DNA of 64,000 nucleotides, taken from positions 434,001-498,000 of the forward strand of contig CAVRDJ010000002.1 in assembly GCA_963719875.1 (NCBI GenBank), written 5' to 3'. This DNA is from Palsa-360 sp963719875 (GTDB lineage Bacteria; Acidobacteriota; Terriglobia; Acidiferrales; UBA7541). Below the pieces are notes generated by a model. That model did no database searches. It had not been told where the DNA came from and saw only the letters and a program-made list of their open reading frames with translations. Below are positions 33,374 through 42,397 of the stretch, piece after piece. Each line of letters starts with the position of its first letter. Within the stretch, counting starts at the first letter, position 1. A program made the translations under genes and the position numbers.

Positions 33374-35422
33374 TCAGTCAATTCCCCGGACTTGACCCTT
33401 CTCGGGCGGTTTGTTTCCAGGTTCGGTCAGGAGATACGGTGCTGCCTGCCATGGAACCGGCCAATTCACCATGTAAAGTCCCTCGGTCGCAGATGCCGCG
33501 AAAATCACGCCAGGCTCGTTGGACGGAGACACTGCGGCAAAAAAACTGTCGGCCAGCATGCCCGGGACGCGGTCCCAGGTACGTCCGGAGTCGGAAGAAA
33601 CGTACAGCCCGCCGGTGCGCATGGAAGCGACAAATACGTTGCCGGTCGCGGCAAAGTCCTGAACGGGAGTGGACGGCAGACCCGAGGCCGCTTGCTGCCA
33701 TGTTTCCCCCGCATCCCGCGAAATGTACAGACCGTTGCGGGCGATCGCAACGAGCGTATTTTCGTCTCCGGGCTGGGCATCCAAAGTGACAGCCCCGCCG
33801 GACTTCAAAGGCAAATCATGCCAGGTCCAGGAGTTCCCGCCATCATCGGAAAATACCAGCCCCCGGAGCGAAACGACCCTGATCCACTCGCCATTCGAAG
33901 CAACACGCACGGATTGCACGGGCAGCGAGGCGAGCGGGCCAACTGGCTTCAGCCTCCAGTTCGCGCCCCGGTCGGTGGACACGAGCAAGCCGCTGCTCGT
34001 CGCGGCATACCACGCGTTCGAACTGAAGGCCATGTCCATGACGACTTCCTGAAGGGGCTGCGGCCTAACAATGGCCTTGCCGGTGGATTTGCGCCCAATG
34101 CTTGAAACGGGCGCCTTCGCGTCCGCAGCCTCGCGAGCGACCGTTCCTGCTGGCTTCCAAGCCTTCTTCCCGGCGTCATACCGCATGAGGCCGCCGCGGG
34201 CCAAGGAGACCCACCAGGCACCATCCGGCGCGGCGTAGACGCGCAAGGCCTGTTCGGCGCGGAGGCCCGGGCCGAGTGGGGACCACGTCCGGCCGTCATC
34301 CTCGGTTGCCAGGATGGGCTCGGGAGCGTGTGCGAGCACGGCCAGGACGCGCCCAGTCCGTTGGGCATCGAGCCCTAGCGCGAGAATCTGCCGGTGATCG
34401 AATCCCGCGTTGGCATCCTGGAAATGCTCTCCCCCGTCGTCGCTCGCCAGAACACCCCGCTCCTCGGTGCCGATCAAAACTCTTCCCGGATGGCCTTCGG
34501 CGACCACCACGGTATTGATCACCCAGGACTCGGGAGTCGTGCGGCGCCAAGTCATTCCCCCATCTGCCGTCTTCCAGAGTCCTTCGGAGGTTGCCGCGTA
34601 CACACTGGCCGGTTGCTGCGGATCTTGCGTGATGGCGTAGGTACGCCGCGAAGTATAGGGAATGCCCTGGATCTTCTTCCACTGGGCGGCGCTGTCGTCG
34701 CTGCGATAGATGCCTGAACAGGCGCTGGCATAAATGTGCCGAGGGTTCGCCCCATCGATGAGCAGGCTCATGACATCGGAATCGTCAATCATTCCTTCGT
34801 GAATGGGACGCCAGGTGCCCCCGCCATCGGACGTTTTCCAGGGCAGGTGAAATGTCCCCGCGTAAATGGTTTGCGGATCGCGCGGATCGATGGCCAGGGA
34901 ATCGAAGTTGCGCAATTCCACGTGACGCTCGGGAGAAATCCGCTCCCACGACTTGGAGGCGTCGAGCGAACGATAGACGCCATCCAGAGTTCCGGCCACC
35001 AGGACGTTCGGATCGGAAGGCGCCAAGGCCAGCGCGCGCACCGCTTGGCCCGCGAGGCCCGCGGCGTTCCAGGTGCGCCCGCCGTCGATGCTGCGGAACA
35101 CTCCACCCCCAGCAGCAGAGTCCCGCGTCCAAGAGGATGCGAACAACACGTTTCCATCCCGCGGGTCCACGACGATGGCAGTGATCACGGCGTCGAGCCG
35201 CGAGCTGGCGCGCCCGACGAGCGTCCAATGCGCGCCGGAATCCTCCGAGCCGAAAATGTGGCCGTCCGCCGTGCCGAGAAATATCCGTGCCGGGTGTGAA
35301 GGATCGGCGGCGAGGGCGCGCACATCGCCTCCCGGAGGCCCCAATGGCGTCCAGGTTTGGCCCTGAGCAGTCGCCACCAAGGCTGCCAAAGCAAGAAACG
35401 CACCTGCGATGCGCATGGTCAT
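33374..35422 (-). CDS. Secreted Asp-box (BNR/sortilin-like) beta-propeller protein
   Basis: 682 residues with a signal peptide (IAGAFLALAALVATAQG). At least seven Asp-box repeats of the S.D.G.TW type occur: SEDSGAHWTL, SIDGGRTWNA, TSDGGGTWRP, TADGGMTWRR, ATEDDGRTWSP, SDDGGNSWTW, SRDAGETWQQ, SSDSGRTWDR. These build one or two propellers. No catalytic sialidase or GH74 acids could be assigned. Its position after the barrel gene suggests a surface or secreted partner of that cluster. Confidence 0.85.
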   Translation of the reverse strand: MTMRIAGAFLALAALVATAQGQTWTPLGPPGGDVRALAADPSHPARIFLGTADGHIFGSEDSGAHWTLVGRASSRLDAVITAIVVDPRDGNVLFASSWTRDSAAGGGVFRSIDGGRTWNAAGLAGQAVRALALAPSDPNVLVAGTLDGVYRSLDASKSWERISPERHVELRNFDSLAIDPRDPQTIYAGTFHLPWKTSDGGGTWRPIHEGMIDDSDVMSLLIDGANPRHIYASACSGIYRSDDSAAQWKKIQGIPYTSRRTYAITQDPQQPASVYAATSEGLWKTADGGMTWRRTTPESWVINTVVVAEGHPGRVLIGTEERGVLASDDGGEHFQDANAGFDHRQILALGLDAQRTGRVLAVLAHAPEPILATEDDGRTWSPLGPGLRAEQALRVYAAPDGAWWVSLARGGLMRYDAGKKAWKPAGTVAREAADAKAPVSSIGRKSTGKAIVRPQPLQEVVMDMAFSSNAWYAATSSGLLVSTDRGANWRLKPVGPLASLPVQSVRVASNGEWIRVVSLRGLVFSDDGGNSWTWHDLPLKSGGAVTLDAQPGDENTLVAIARNGLYISRDAGETWQQAASGLPSTPVQDFAATGNVFVASMRTGGLYVSSDSGRTWDRVPGMLADSFFAAVSPSNEPGVIFAASATEGLYMVNWPVPWQAAPYLLTEPGNKPPEKGQVRGID

Positions 35423-35556
35423 AAAACAGTGCGGCAGATACCTTATCGCCGTAGGCTGACATTATACGAGCGAATGGCTTTTACCGCGCCATCCAGATTC
35501 GTTGCGCGTAGGCGCAATCGTCCCGGTCCTTTTTTGGGGCAAGCGCGTCTTGACGG

Positions 35557-37209
35557 TTATCGCCGGTTATTGGTCACAGGACGAAGGACGATCAGGACAT
35601 TCGTTGTGGATTCCTCCGGGGCTGCCGTGACCGTTGACGGCGCAGAGACTACGCTGAAGTGCAACGGAGAGAGAAATTCTTCTGTTAGGACTGTTAATGC
35701 CATTTGCTGCGGTTTGTTCAGGCGCAAAAGGAATTCACCGGCACCATTGCTGAAGACCGTTTGGTCGCCAACGAGGATTGCGGCGCCCTCAATGGGCGAT
35801 CCGCGCTCGCTGCGAACCTGGCCCCGAACGACGTAGTCGCCAAACTTGGGGGCACGTTTTTCCCCGTCTCTGGCGAGATGCAGGTTGGGGGTGAGCAGGG
35901 TGCTAAGAGAAGCCGTATAGCGTAGCTTGCCGTCCGGCGAGCGGAAGGTACTACCATTCACCTGAACCCCGCCCCACAGCTTCAATTGGAGGGTGACGCC
36001 GATGCCGGTAACCAGAGGATTGGCGAGGAAGGGCATGTACAGCGTCTGGTAATCCACGCTGATGGACAGGCGGTTGGTGGTGTAGCTACCGCCAAAGAGG
36101 AAATTGGTGTTCCCCTGCGTCCGGTTGATCACTTGCAGCAGCCTGATTTTGGGGGAGATGGTCTCACGGACAGTTGAGATTAAGTAACTTGCATGGGGGC
36201 GGGGCCCGGATAGGTTCTGGTAATAACTTACGCTGCCTTCCACATTCCGGGTGATGCTTCGGGATACCGAAAAACCATCCGATACATTGCGCCCGACAGG
36301 GCTGTGCGATTCAAACAAACCGGCACCCAGTCGAAACTTGGCCAGGTCAAAGCTCGACTGCAACTGGTCCACGCTGGCCCGCTCGAAAGGAGCGTTCAGA
36401 TTGTCTTGTGGCGCAAGAAAATTCTCGTGCCCGGCGGTAAGCTCGAGGCTGGAATACGGCTTTACCGTCACCAGAAGATTCTCCCGGTCCGGTTCCGACG
36501 CGAAAAGAGACGGCGTAGTGATCCGGCGAAACCCGCTGCCGGCTTCAATGTAGCCCGCTTTGACTTCATACCAGCTGCCATTGGCGTCTATACTCGCGGC
36601 AAGGTAGGCCTTGTTGGAACCCACCCCTGCGGAGAGGGCCGCCTTCAACCAATCGCGGACCTGCCAATCGAACCCCTCAATCCAGGTTTGCTGATGGGAA
36701 ATAATATTACGGGAGTAGACGTGAAAGTTTGGGGTGATTTGCTTATCGATGAAAACTAACGCCAAGGGCGTTTGATTCTGAAACGCTTGAAATAACGGCG
36801 TGCCTGCCGGCAAGGTCGTGACTCCGGCGAAGACAAAGACATGGTCGTTTCCCGGAAGCGTTGTGCCCACACCTCTGGTGGTGACAAACTCCTCTCCGCC
36901 AAAGATGTCCGTGGGAAGATTGAACGCGAGATTTTGGTCCCCCACCGTGAACTTATAGGGGCCAATTGCCGTTTTCGCATACGTCCCCAGCCGCAGAGCC
37001 CCGCTGAGTACTCCCGCACCGAGGTAGCCTTCATAGCCTGGACCCTGAACGCTAATGGAACCGCCGATGGTCGGAACCATGTCCGAAGCTCCGGCTTCCA
37101 CTTTGATCACTTGGGCAGAAACGGTGCTGGCAAACGTCCACACTAGAGTCAGCCAGGTCGCACAAAGAGCGATTTGGCAAGGGCGGGCGGAGCAAAACCC
37201 GGGCGTCAC
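35557..37209 (-). CDS. Outer-membrane barrel with C-terminal beta domain, usher-like
   Basis: 550 residues from GTG 37209, overlapping the chaperone stop (GTGA). A signal peptide (ALCATWLTLVWTFASTVSAQ) is followed by about 400 residues of alternating beta strands typical of a barrel. A C-terminal domain at about 455-540 (VVRGQVRSERGSPIEGAAILVGDQTVFSNGAGEFLLRL) is of the carboxypeptidase-regulatory type. Being coupled to a PapD-like chaperone gene and pilin-like genes, it may serve as the secretion pore. It is much shorter than classical ushers (about 800 residues) and I do not see the usher N-domain or plug. Confidence 0.65.
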   Translation of the reverse strand: MTPGFCSARPCQIALCATWLTLVWTFASTVSAQVIKVEAGASDMVPTIGGSISVQGPGYEGYLGAGVLSGALRLGTYAKTAIGPYKFTVGDQNLAFNLPTDIFGGEEFVTTRGVGTTLPGNDHVFVFAGVTTLPAGTPLFQAFQNQTPLALVFIDKQITPNFHVYSRNIISHQQTWIEGFDWQVRDWLKAALSAGVGSNKAYLAASIDANGSWYEVKAGYIEAGSGFRRITTPSLFASEPDRENLLVTVKPYSSLELTAGHENFLAPQDNLNAPFERASVDQLQSSFDLAKFRLGAGLFESHSPVGRNVSDGFSVSRSITRNVEGSVSYYQNLSGPRPHASYLISTVRETISPKIRLLQVINRTQGNTNFLFGGSYTTNRLSISVDYQTLYMPFLANPLVTGIGVTLQLKLWGGVQVNGSTFRSPDGKLRYTASLSTLLTPNLHLARDGEKRAPKFGDYVVRGQVRSERGSPIEGAAILVGDQTVFSNGAGEFLLRLNKPQQMALTVLTEEFLSPLHFSVVSAPSTVTAAPEESTTNVLIVLRPVTNNRR

Positions 37210-37958
37210 GGCGCAGTGCTCTGGATGGCTTGTTCCAAGTGAAAGGGCTCCAGTTGCAGGACGACCTTACTAGGACCTGCCGTGTCCGGCCAGGGAATCT
37301 CGATTTCCCGCTCACTGTGAGGGAAAACTGGAAAACCGTTACTGCTAGCTTGGTCACGCAGGGAGGTCACGTCCGCTTCGAGCACCCGGCAAAAGGCCGG
37401 GCCGGTGTTCTGGACCCTAACCGTCACAACCTTGGCTTGGGGATCGTATTTCGCTGTCTTGACGGTCAGATCCTCTTTTTTCACTCCCTGTTTTGGCAAA
37501 AGGTAAATCGTGTGCGGCAACAGGAGGTGAATCTTCAGGCCTTCCGCGGTCGTTTCCTTGTAACCGGCGAACGTGGCATACACCACGAACCAGGCAGGTG
37601 TAGCATCTGCGGTCGCTTCATAGAAAACCAGGTAGCTCTGCTTGGGCAGGATACGGAAGCTGCTGGCGGAAAATTTTACGTGGAGATTGCTATCCAGCGG
37701 TCGGTACGACATCTGCCCGGTGTCGGATACGGTGAAACTCTGGGTGTCCAGGGTTACCGTGAGTGTTTCCAAGGTGTCGTTCACGTATTCGATCTTGCCT
37801 TTGGCCTTCTTGTCCCGTTCCTGAACAAAGTTTTCGTCAATGAGCGGACGCACCGTCTGCGCATGAAGCGACAATGTGCACAGCAAAAGACACGCGGCCT
37901 GGAGAACATATCTCCAGGCCCGAGGTCCCGAAAATGCGATTCGGATTGGATGGACCAT
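37206..37958 (-). CDS. PapD-like periplasmic chaperone
   Basis: 250 residues, signal peptide (YVLQAACLLLCTLSLHAQ). Two Ig-like beta domains: the first with GKIEYVNDTLETLTVTLD, ASSFRILPKQSYLVFYEATADATP and FVVYATFAG; the second with LTVKTAKYDPQAKVVTVRVQNTG. These fit the pilus-assembly chaperone pattern (strand F1/G1 with a Pro before the basic anchor, ILPKQ). By family it folds pilin subunits and brings them to the outer-membrane pore. Overlaps the barrel gene and follows the pilin-like gene by 15 bp. Confidence 0.72.
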   Translation of the reverse strand: MVHPIRIAFSGPRAWRYVLQAACLLLCTLSLHAQTVRPLIDENFVQERDKKAKGKIEYVNDTLETLTVTLDTQSFTVSDTGQMSYRPLDSNLHVKFSASSFRILPKQSYLVFYEATADATPAWFVVYATFAGYKETTAEGLKIHLLLPHTIYLLPKQGVKKEDLTVKTAKYDPQAKVVTVRVQNTGPAFCRVLEADVTSLRDQASSNGFPVFPHSEREIEIPWPDTAGPSKVVLQLEPFHLEQAIQSTAP

Positions 37959-37973
37959 GTTAAAACATGAGCC

Positions 37974-38576
37974 TTAGGGCGTGGCCTGAGCCTGAATGTT
38001 CACCGTTCCCGTGTAAGTTGCCGCCGGCAACTGCGGAACGCCAGTCGTGTTGATATTCCAGGTGAGCGTGGTCGTGGTGTTGCTCGCCCTGTTGGCGGCG
38101 TTGATCGTGACATTGCCGATCTGTACGCCTGTCGCCGCACCCGGCGTAACAAAGGCCGGAACGCCCGGGCCGCCGCTGGCCACTGTATTCAACGCCCCAC
38201 CCGCGCTGCCAGAGCCGGCCGCCGTTGCGGTCACCGCACTAGCCGGGATGTTGTCACCCGCCGCGCCATCTGTTAAGGCCGCGCCGCCATTCGCCACCCA
38301 CGCCCAGACCGAGACCTTGGAACGGCCAGGCGTCAAAACCCAGGCGGTTTGGATCGTGCTTGTGGTGCTGCCCGGATTGGCCGCGGTATTGGCCGCGAGC
38401 GTAAAGTTAACTACCGCACCTCCCGTCACGCTTACCGTGAGCGATTCCGCCAACGTGGCGTTTAGAGTCACGGTGCCGACGTTGGAATTCAGCGCTTGGG
38501 CATTCGCAACTGGGGGGATACTTGTTGCAAGCACTATCCCCGCTGCCATTACCAGCAATCTACGAAAGTTCTTCAT
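37974..38576 (-). CDS. Pilin-like subunit, copy 1
   Basis: 200 residues, ATG 38576 with GGAGG 4 nt upstream. Signal peptide (LVMAAGIVLATSIPPVANAQ). The mature part is Ala/Thr/Gly/Val-rich and all beta, starting VTLNATLAESLTVSVTGGAVVNFTL and ending in ATYTGTVNIQAQATP. The ending resembles the donor-strand style terminus of spore-coat-U/DUF4402 pilins. It is strongly similar to the neighbour at 38966. Just downstream are the chaperone and barrel genes. Confidence 0.7.
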   Translation of the reverse strand: MKNFRRLLVMAAGIVLATSIPPVANAQALNSNVGTVTLNATLAESLTVSVTGGAVVNFTLAANTAANPGSTTSTIQTAWVLTPGRSKVSVWAWVANGGAALTDGAAGDNIPASAVTATAAGSGSAGGALNTVASGGPGVPAFVTPGAATGVQIGNVTINAANRASNTTTTLTWNINTTGVPQLPAATYTGTVNIQAQATP

Positions 38577-38785
38577 GAAGCCTCCGTTCAGAATATGCGA
38601 GGGATCAAGCCCCTCGTCCTGCCAAATCGCGCTCCATGATTTTTAGATCCTGGTTTCGTGTGCGCAACACGTTTTTACCGCACCGAAGTGAAACTGCGCA
38701 CTAGTACTGGTGTACCGAATTTGCAAAAGTTATTGTCATTTAGGAACAGCGCTTGGTACTTTTGAACTATTCTGAAAAGGCGGTG
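38577..38785 (-). promoter_or_regulatory. Upstream region of pilin copy 1, conserved in copy 2
   Basis: It contains GCACTAGTACTGGTGTACC (38698-38716, one base differs at the left edge context) and blocks such as AAATCGCGCTCCATG and TTAGGAAC. All recur upstream of pilin copy 2 (39599-39735). Conservation of the spacer suggests shared control; no sure -35/-10 was identified. Confidence 0.5.
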
Positions 38786-38884
38786 CAAAATAGCTCTTCA
38801 GTAAAATTCGTTCCGTTTGTTGCAAAGCTTTGTTTCCTGCTCCATTACAAACAGCAACCATTCGCCCCCAAAAAGTATTCGCGC

Positions 38885-38948
38885 TCCAGGCCGAACCGCC
38901 AAGCGGCCGGCGTGGAGCCCACAGTTCTCTCCGGATTGGATGGACCAA
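38885..38948 (-). pseudogene. Remnant of a duplicated chaperone gene start
   Basis: Read on the minus strand, the codons give LVHPIRRELWAPR, matching the first residues of the intact chaperone (MVHPIRIAFSGPR). The DNA around it (GGATTGGATGGACC) is identical to the start of the intact gene at about 37945-37958. An extra base interrupts the ATG. It shows that the duplicated segment once included the chaperone start. Confidence 0.55.
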
Positions 38949-38965
38949 TGTCAGAACATGATTGT

Positions 38966-39544
38966 TCACGGCGTGGCCTCAGCCTGAATGTTCACCGTTC
39001 CTGTGTATGTTGCCGCGGGCAACTGCGGAACGCCGGTGGTGTTGATATCCCAGGTCAGCGTCGTCGTGGTGTTGCTCGCTCGGTTGCGGCGTCTGATCCG
39101 GATTTGGCCGATCTGTACGCCTGTGGCCGCAGCCGGCCTAACGAAGGCCGGAACGCCCGCACCCCCGCTCGCCACCGTGTTCAACGCGCCGCCCGCGCTG
39201 CCGGAGCCGGCCGCCGCCGCGCTTACCGCACTGGCCGGAATGTTGGCACCCGCGCCATTGGTCAAGGCCGCGGCGCCGTTCGGTACCCACGCCCACACAC
39301 TGACCTGAGTGCGGCCACGCCTTAAAACCCATGCGGTTCGAATTGTGCTTGTGGTGCTGCCGGCATTGGCTGCCGTATTGGGCAGGAGCGCAAAGTTAAC
39401 TGTCGCCCCTCCCGTCACGTTCACAGTGACCGACTCTAGCACCGTAGCGTCTAGAAACACGGTCTGGGCCTGTGAAGGCGGGGAGATCGCCGCCGAGAAT
39501 GCCATCCCCCCTATAAGCACAAGCAATCTCTGGAAGTTCCTCAT
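38966..39544 (-). CDS. Pilin-like subunit, copy 2
   Basis: 192 residues from ATG 39544, which lines up with the start of copy 1 (MRNFQRLLVLIGG against MKNFRRLLVMAAG) and has CGAGG upstream; the frame runs 18 codons further back without support. Signal peptide (GGMAFSAAISPPSQAQ). Same body as copy 1, with TVLESVTVNVTGGATVNFAL and terminus ATYTGTVNIQAEATP. The internal Arg at TVRPAAATG and RIRRRN break the neutral composition of copy 1. A tandem paralogue. Confidence 0.7.
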   Translation of the reverse strand: MRNFQRLLVLIGGMAFSAAISPPSQAQTVFLDATVLESVTVNVTGGATVNFALLPNTAANAGSTTSTIRTAWVLRRGRTQVSVWAWVPNGAAALTNGAGANIPASAVSAAAAGSGSAGGALNTVASGGAGVPAFVRPAAATGVQIGQIRIRRRNRASNTTTTLTWDINTTGVPQLPAATYTGTVNIQAEATP

Positions 39545-39598
39545 GAAGCCTCGGGTTCCAATGTGGGGAGAAATGACAAATCGCGCTCCATGTTTCAA

Positions 39599-39735
39599 TC
39601 GTTGGTTCCGTGTGCGTATCCCGTTTTAGCGCTTCGAAGTGAAACAGTGCACTAGTACTGGTGTACCTAATGTGTGCAGGCAATATTGTCTTTTAGGAAC
39701 GGCGACTGGCACTTTTGGTTCATTCCGAAACAGAT
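39599..39735 (-). promoter_or_regulatory. Upstream region of pilin copy 2
   Basis: It carries GCACTAGTACTGGTGTACC at 39649-39667, plus TTAGGAAC and CATTCCGAAA blocks also found upstream of copy 1. The rest of 39599-39874 shows no gene. Confidence 0.5.
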
Positions 39736-39874
39736 TCGTCAGCGGATCAGACGAACTTTCGTGTTGCGATTGGTCATCCCCAGTTTGGATCGGTCCAAAA
39801 TGGATCGAGCCCCACGCTTTGCCGCAAGTGAAGCAAGGTGTGGGGCCCGGTGTTTTCGGATACCGAAGAACGCG

Positions 39875-41995
39875 CTAGTAGGTCGCGCCCTCAGGCACCC
39901 AGATTACGTCAATGCGGCGGTTATCGGTTGCGCCGGCCTGGCCGGCACCGGTGCGCGTGGTGACCCGTGAGGCGTCAATGCCCTTTTCGCCGAGGTACTT
40001 CACGCCATTGGTGGCGCGGTCGCCGGCGATTTTCTCGGGCTTGGCCTCCTTGGGGTCGGAGTAGCCGATGATCACGGCGCTGCCCCGCGGTTCATTTTGA
40101 AGGCGGAGCGCGACGTCATCGAGGATGCGTTTGCACACGTTGTCGATGCGCGTGCTGAGCGGTTTGCCAAACGCGCAATCGCTGATCTTTTCGGCCTTGG
40201 GCGGCACAGGCACGGGCTTCACCTCGACCGTTGACGAGCAATCCGCGGCACCGCCGCGGCCGTCGTCCACGCGCACCGTCACCGTGTAATTCCCTGGCGA
40301 CAGGCCCGATGTATCGAAGTCCACGGCGGCGCCACTGCCCACGACTTGGCCCGCGTTGGCGCGCCAGGAATAGGTAAGCTTGTCGCCATCAGGGTCGCTG
40401 GCATTCGTTGTAATGTGAACCTTCTCACCCGCAAAGACCGACGAGCGGTCGGCCGAGCAAGTAATCGTCGGGGGATGATTTGGCTTGGGTTCGACGCGGA
40501 CTGCCACGCTGGAGCTGGCGGAGCCGCCCCGGCCATCGTCCACTTTGGCCGTGATGGTGCACGATCCCAGAGGTACGCCGGCGGAAAGCCAGCGAACTTG
40601 CGGTCCGTTGCCGTCCACTTTGCCGCAGGTCGACGACCACGTGTAGGTCAAGGGGTCGTTATCGGGATCTGAGCCTGTGCAGTTAATGGTCACCGTATCG
40701 CCCGAATCCAAATACACCATGTCCTTATCCTCAGTGCACGAAATCGTAGGCGGATGGTTGACCGGCGGGGCCTTTTCGGGCCAGTAGGCGGTCCCAATTT
40801 TTATGACAAATCCGGAACGATCGTTGAGGTCCCGCAAATTCAGCATGCGTCGATAGCCGACGTCGATGCCAATATTCTTCCAGGGATACATGCGCAATCC
40901 CCAAACTCCGTCGACCGGTTCGCGCGCGCCAAAAGATGTGTCCGGCGGGGTGTTGGGAGCGGAAACAAAAACCACGCCCGAGTACTCCATCATTGGCTGG
41001 AAGCGGCTCTCGGGGAACATGAGGAATCCCACGCCAGTCCTTACCTGATCCGGCATGTCAAATAGAGGTTGGCCCTGGATATCGCGCGGGGCGCGGACGA
41101 ACATATAACCGAAGTTGAAGGTCCCTGTAAGGATGTTGCTCCATTGTTTGCTCAGCGCGAGGGAAACCATATCGCTCAGCGGACTCCCTTGCGTTCCATT
41201 GGCAAGCAGTTTGTTCACATCCGTCTTAGTCGAGATAATCAGATCGTTGCGGACCGAAAAGCTGACTGGGGCGCCTTGCCGTTCGGACATGAACGCATAC
41301 TTGAGCCCCAGCGTTATATTTCCGATCCCACCGGTATTGTTCGAAGCAAAAGGGAAATCCTGTACATATCCGGGAGCGCTGCCGGCGACTACGGGAAAGA
41401 ATGAATTTGGGACCGGAATTCCGGTAGCTAGCGGAGCACAAGTATTCAAGGGAATCGAACGCAAGCTCAACTGGCCGGGACATCCGACATGCACGTGCCC
41501 ATACGGATCAAAAGCAGCATAGAAATTAAAATTGTCCGTTAAGCCATAACTGAAATCCACGCCTACTTGGAATACGGTGACACTTCCCGGCATGCGGCCG
41601 AATTTATTTCCAAATGCGGAGAACGCAAAGCCGTGCTTTGGGATGGTGTCGGCGGTTTCAAGTGTAAACAGCCCTAGGGTTCCCGTCGTTGCCAGCATTG
41701 GCGTAAATCTTGGCGCGGGCTTGTAGTCATCGTTTGTGCCATTTTTATCGTTCGACCCGCGTTGTGCCGGGAGAGCAGGCGCAGCCGGGGAGGTTCTTTC
41801 CGAAGTCCCGGTTTCATCGGCCTTCGCAGTATTTGAAGAGGGAGTGGTATTAGATGAAGAAGTTGCAGACGCAGTGGGGTCGATCTTCTTTAGGTCCTTT
41901 TTGGCCTTCTTTGCCGGACTCTTTGCGAAACCTGCTGGAATGAGTAGCAATAATAAAATCAATAGTCCCACGCCCCGCATGATCAGTCGCAACAT
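39875..41995 (-). CDS. OmpA-family protein with PKD/Ig domains
   Basis: 706 residues. Signal helix (GVGLLILLLLLIPAGFA), a Lys/Ser/Thr-rich linker (25-100), then about 300 residues of outer-membrane beta strands (LETADTIPKHGFAFSAFGNKFGRMPGS, ...SNILTGTFNFGYMFVR). Two PKD-like domains follow, each with NHPPTI.C and DPD.D.L.Y.W, then a C-terminal OmpA-like peptidoglycan-binding domain (VIIGYSDPKE...DRATNGVKYLGEKGI, NRRIDVIWVP). It probably links the outer membrane to the wall beside the pilin cluster. It is transcribed the same way as the pilin genes. Confidence 0.85.
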   Translation of the reverse strand: MLRLIMRGVGLLILLLLLIPAGFAKSPAKKAKKDLKKIDPTASATSSSNTTPSSNTAKADETGTSERTSPAAPALPAQRGSNDKNGTNDDYKPAPRFTPMLATTGTLGLFTLETADTIPKHGFAFSAFGNKFGRMPGSVTVFQVGVDFSYGLTDNFNFYAAFDPYGHVHVGCPGQLSLRSIPLNTCAPLATGIPVPNSFFPVVAGSAPGYVQDFPFASNNTGGIGNITLGLKYAFMSERQGAPVSFSVRNDLIISTKTDVNKLLANGTQGSPLSDMVSLALSKQWSNILTGTFNFGYMFVRAPRDIQGQPLFDMPDQVRTGVGFLMFPESRFQPMMEYSGVVFVSAPNTPPDTSFGAREPVDGVWGLRMYPWKNIGIDVGYRRMLNLRDLNDRSGFVIKIGTAYWPEKAPPVNHPPTISCTEDKDMVYLDSGDTVTINCTGSDPDNDPLTYTWSSTCGKVDGNGPQVRWLSAGVPLGSCTITAKVDDGRGGSASSSVAVRVEPKPNHPPTITCSADRSSVFAGEKVHITTNASDPDGDKLTYSWRANAGQVVGSGAAVDFDTSGLSPGNYTVTVRVDDGRGGAADCSSTVEVKPVPVPPKAEKISDCAFGKPLSTRIDNVCKRILDDVALRLQNEPRGSAVIIGYSDPKEAKPEKIAGDRATNGVKYLGEKGIDASRVTTRTGAGQAGATDNRRIDVIWVPEGATY

Positions 41996-42397
41996 GAACG
42001 CAAGCCTCCATCAGCAGCAAGATCAAAATGACACAGAAACAGCCCTGAGCATCGGACCATTAAGTATGGTTCCATTCCCCGGCGCAAGTTCTCCCGGCAC
42101 CGAGCCCCCTACCATTCCATTCCTTCGGACATCGAACGGTCGCCATTATATCTTGACACTACATGTCACAAAGGAATTTTTCCCTCCTATTTGTCTGGTA
42201 GTGAAGGGGTTGAAAGAACTTTATTTTTCACGAGACTCCCATTGCCAGGAATTCCCGTAGGCCACCCTTGAGAGCACATTGCCATCAGATTCGGATAGAT
42301 TCGCAATTTCCGGGTCTCGGCACCCAGGCAGAGATCCCCAGGGCATTAGGCCAAGTGTATTGGCCGCGAAAGTAAAAGAAGGCCGGAGGATCCAACC
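41996..42397. other. Divergent spacer with palindrome
   Basis: 402 bp between divergent OmpA and VirB10-like genes, no gene seen. TGACA-CTACA-TGTCA (42154-42168) is a palindrome that begins inside a possible -35 box TTGACA. A similar TGTCA/TGACA dyad lies at about 33187-33203. Confidence 0.4.

Noticed and set aside
38736..38969. 77-codon frame between the pilin genes as a real gene
   Set aside because: Part of it is the worn start of a duplicated chaperone gene and the rest is the duplicated control region.
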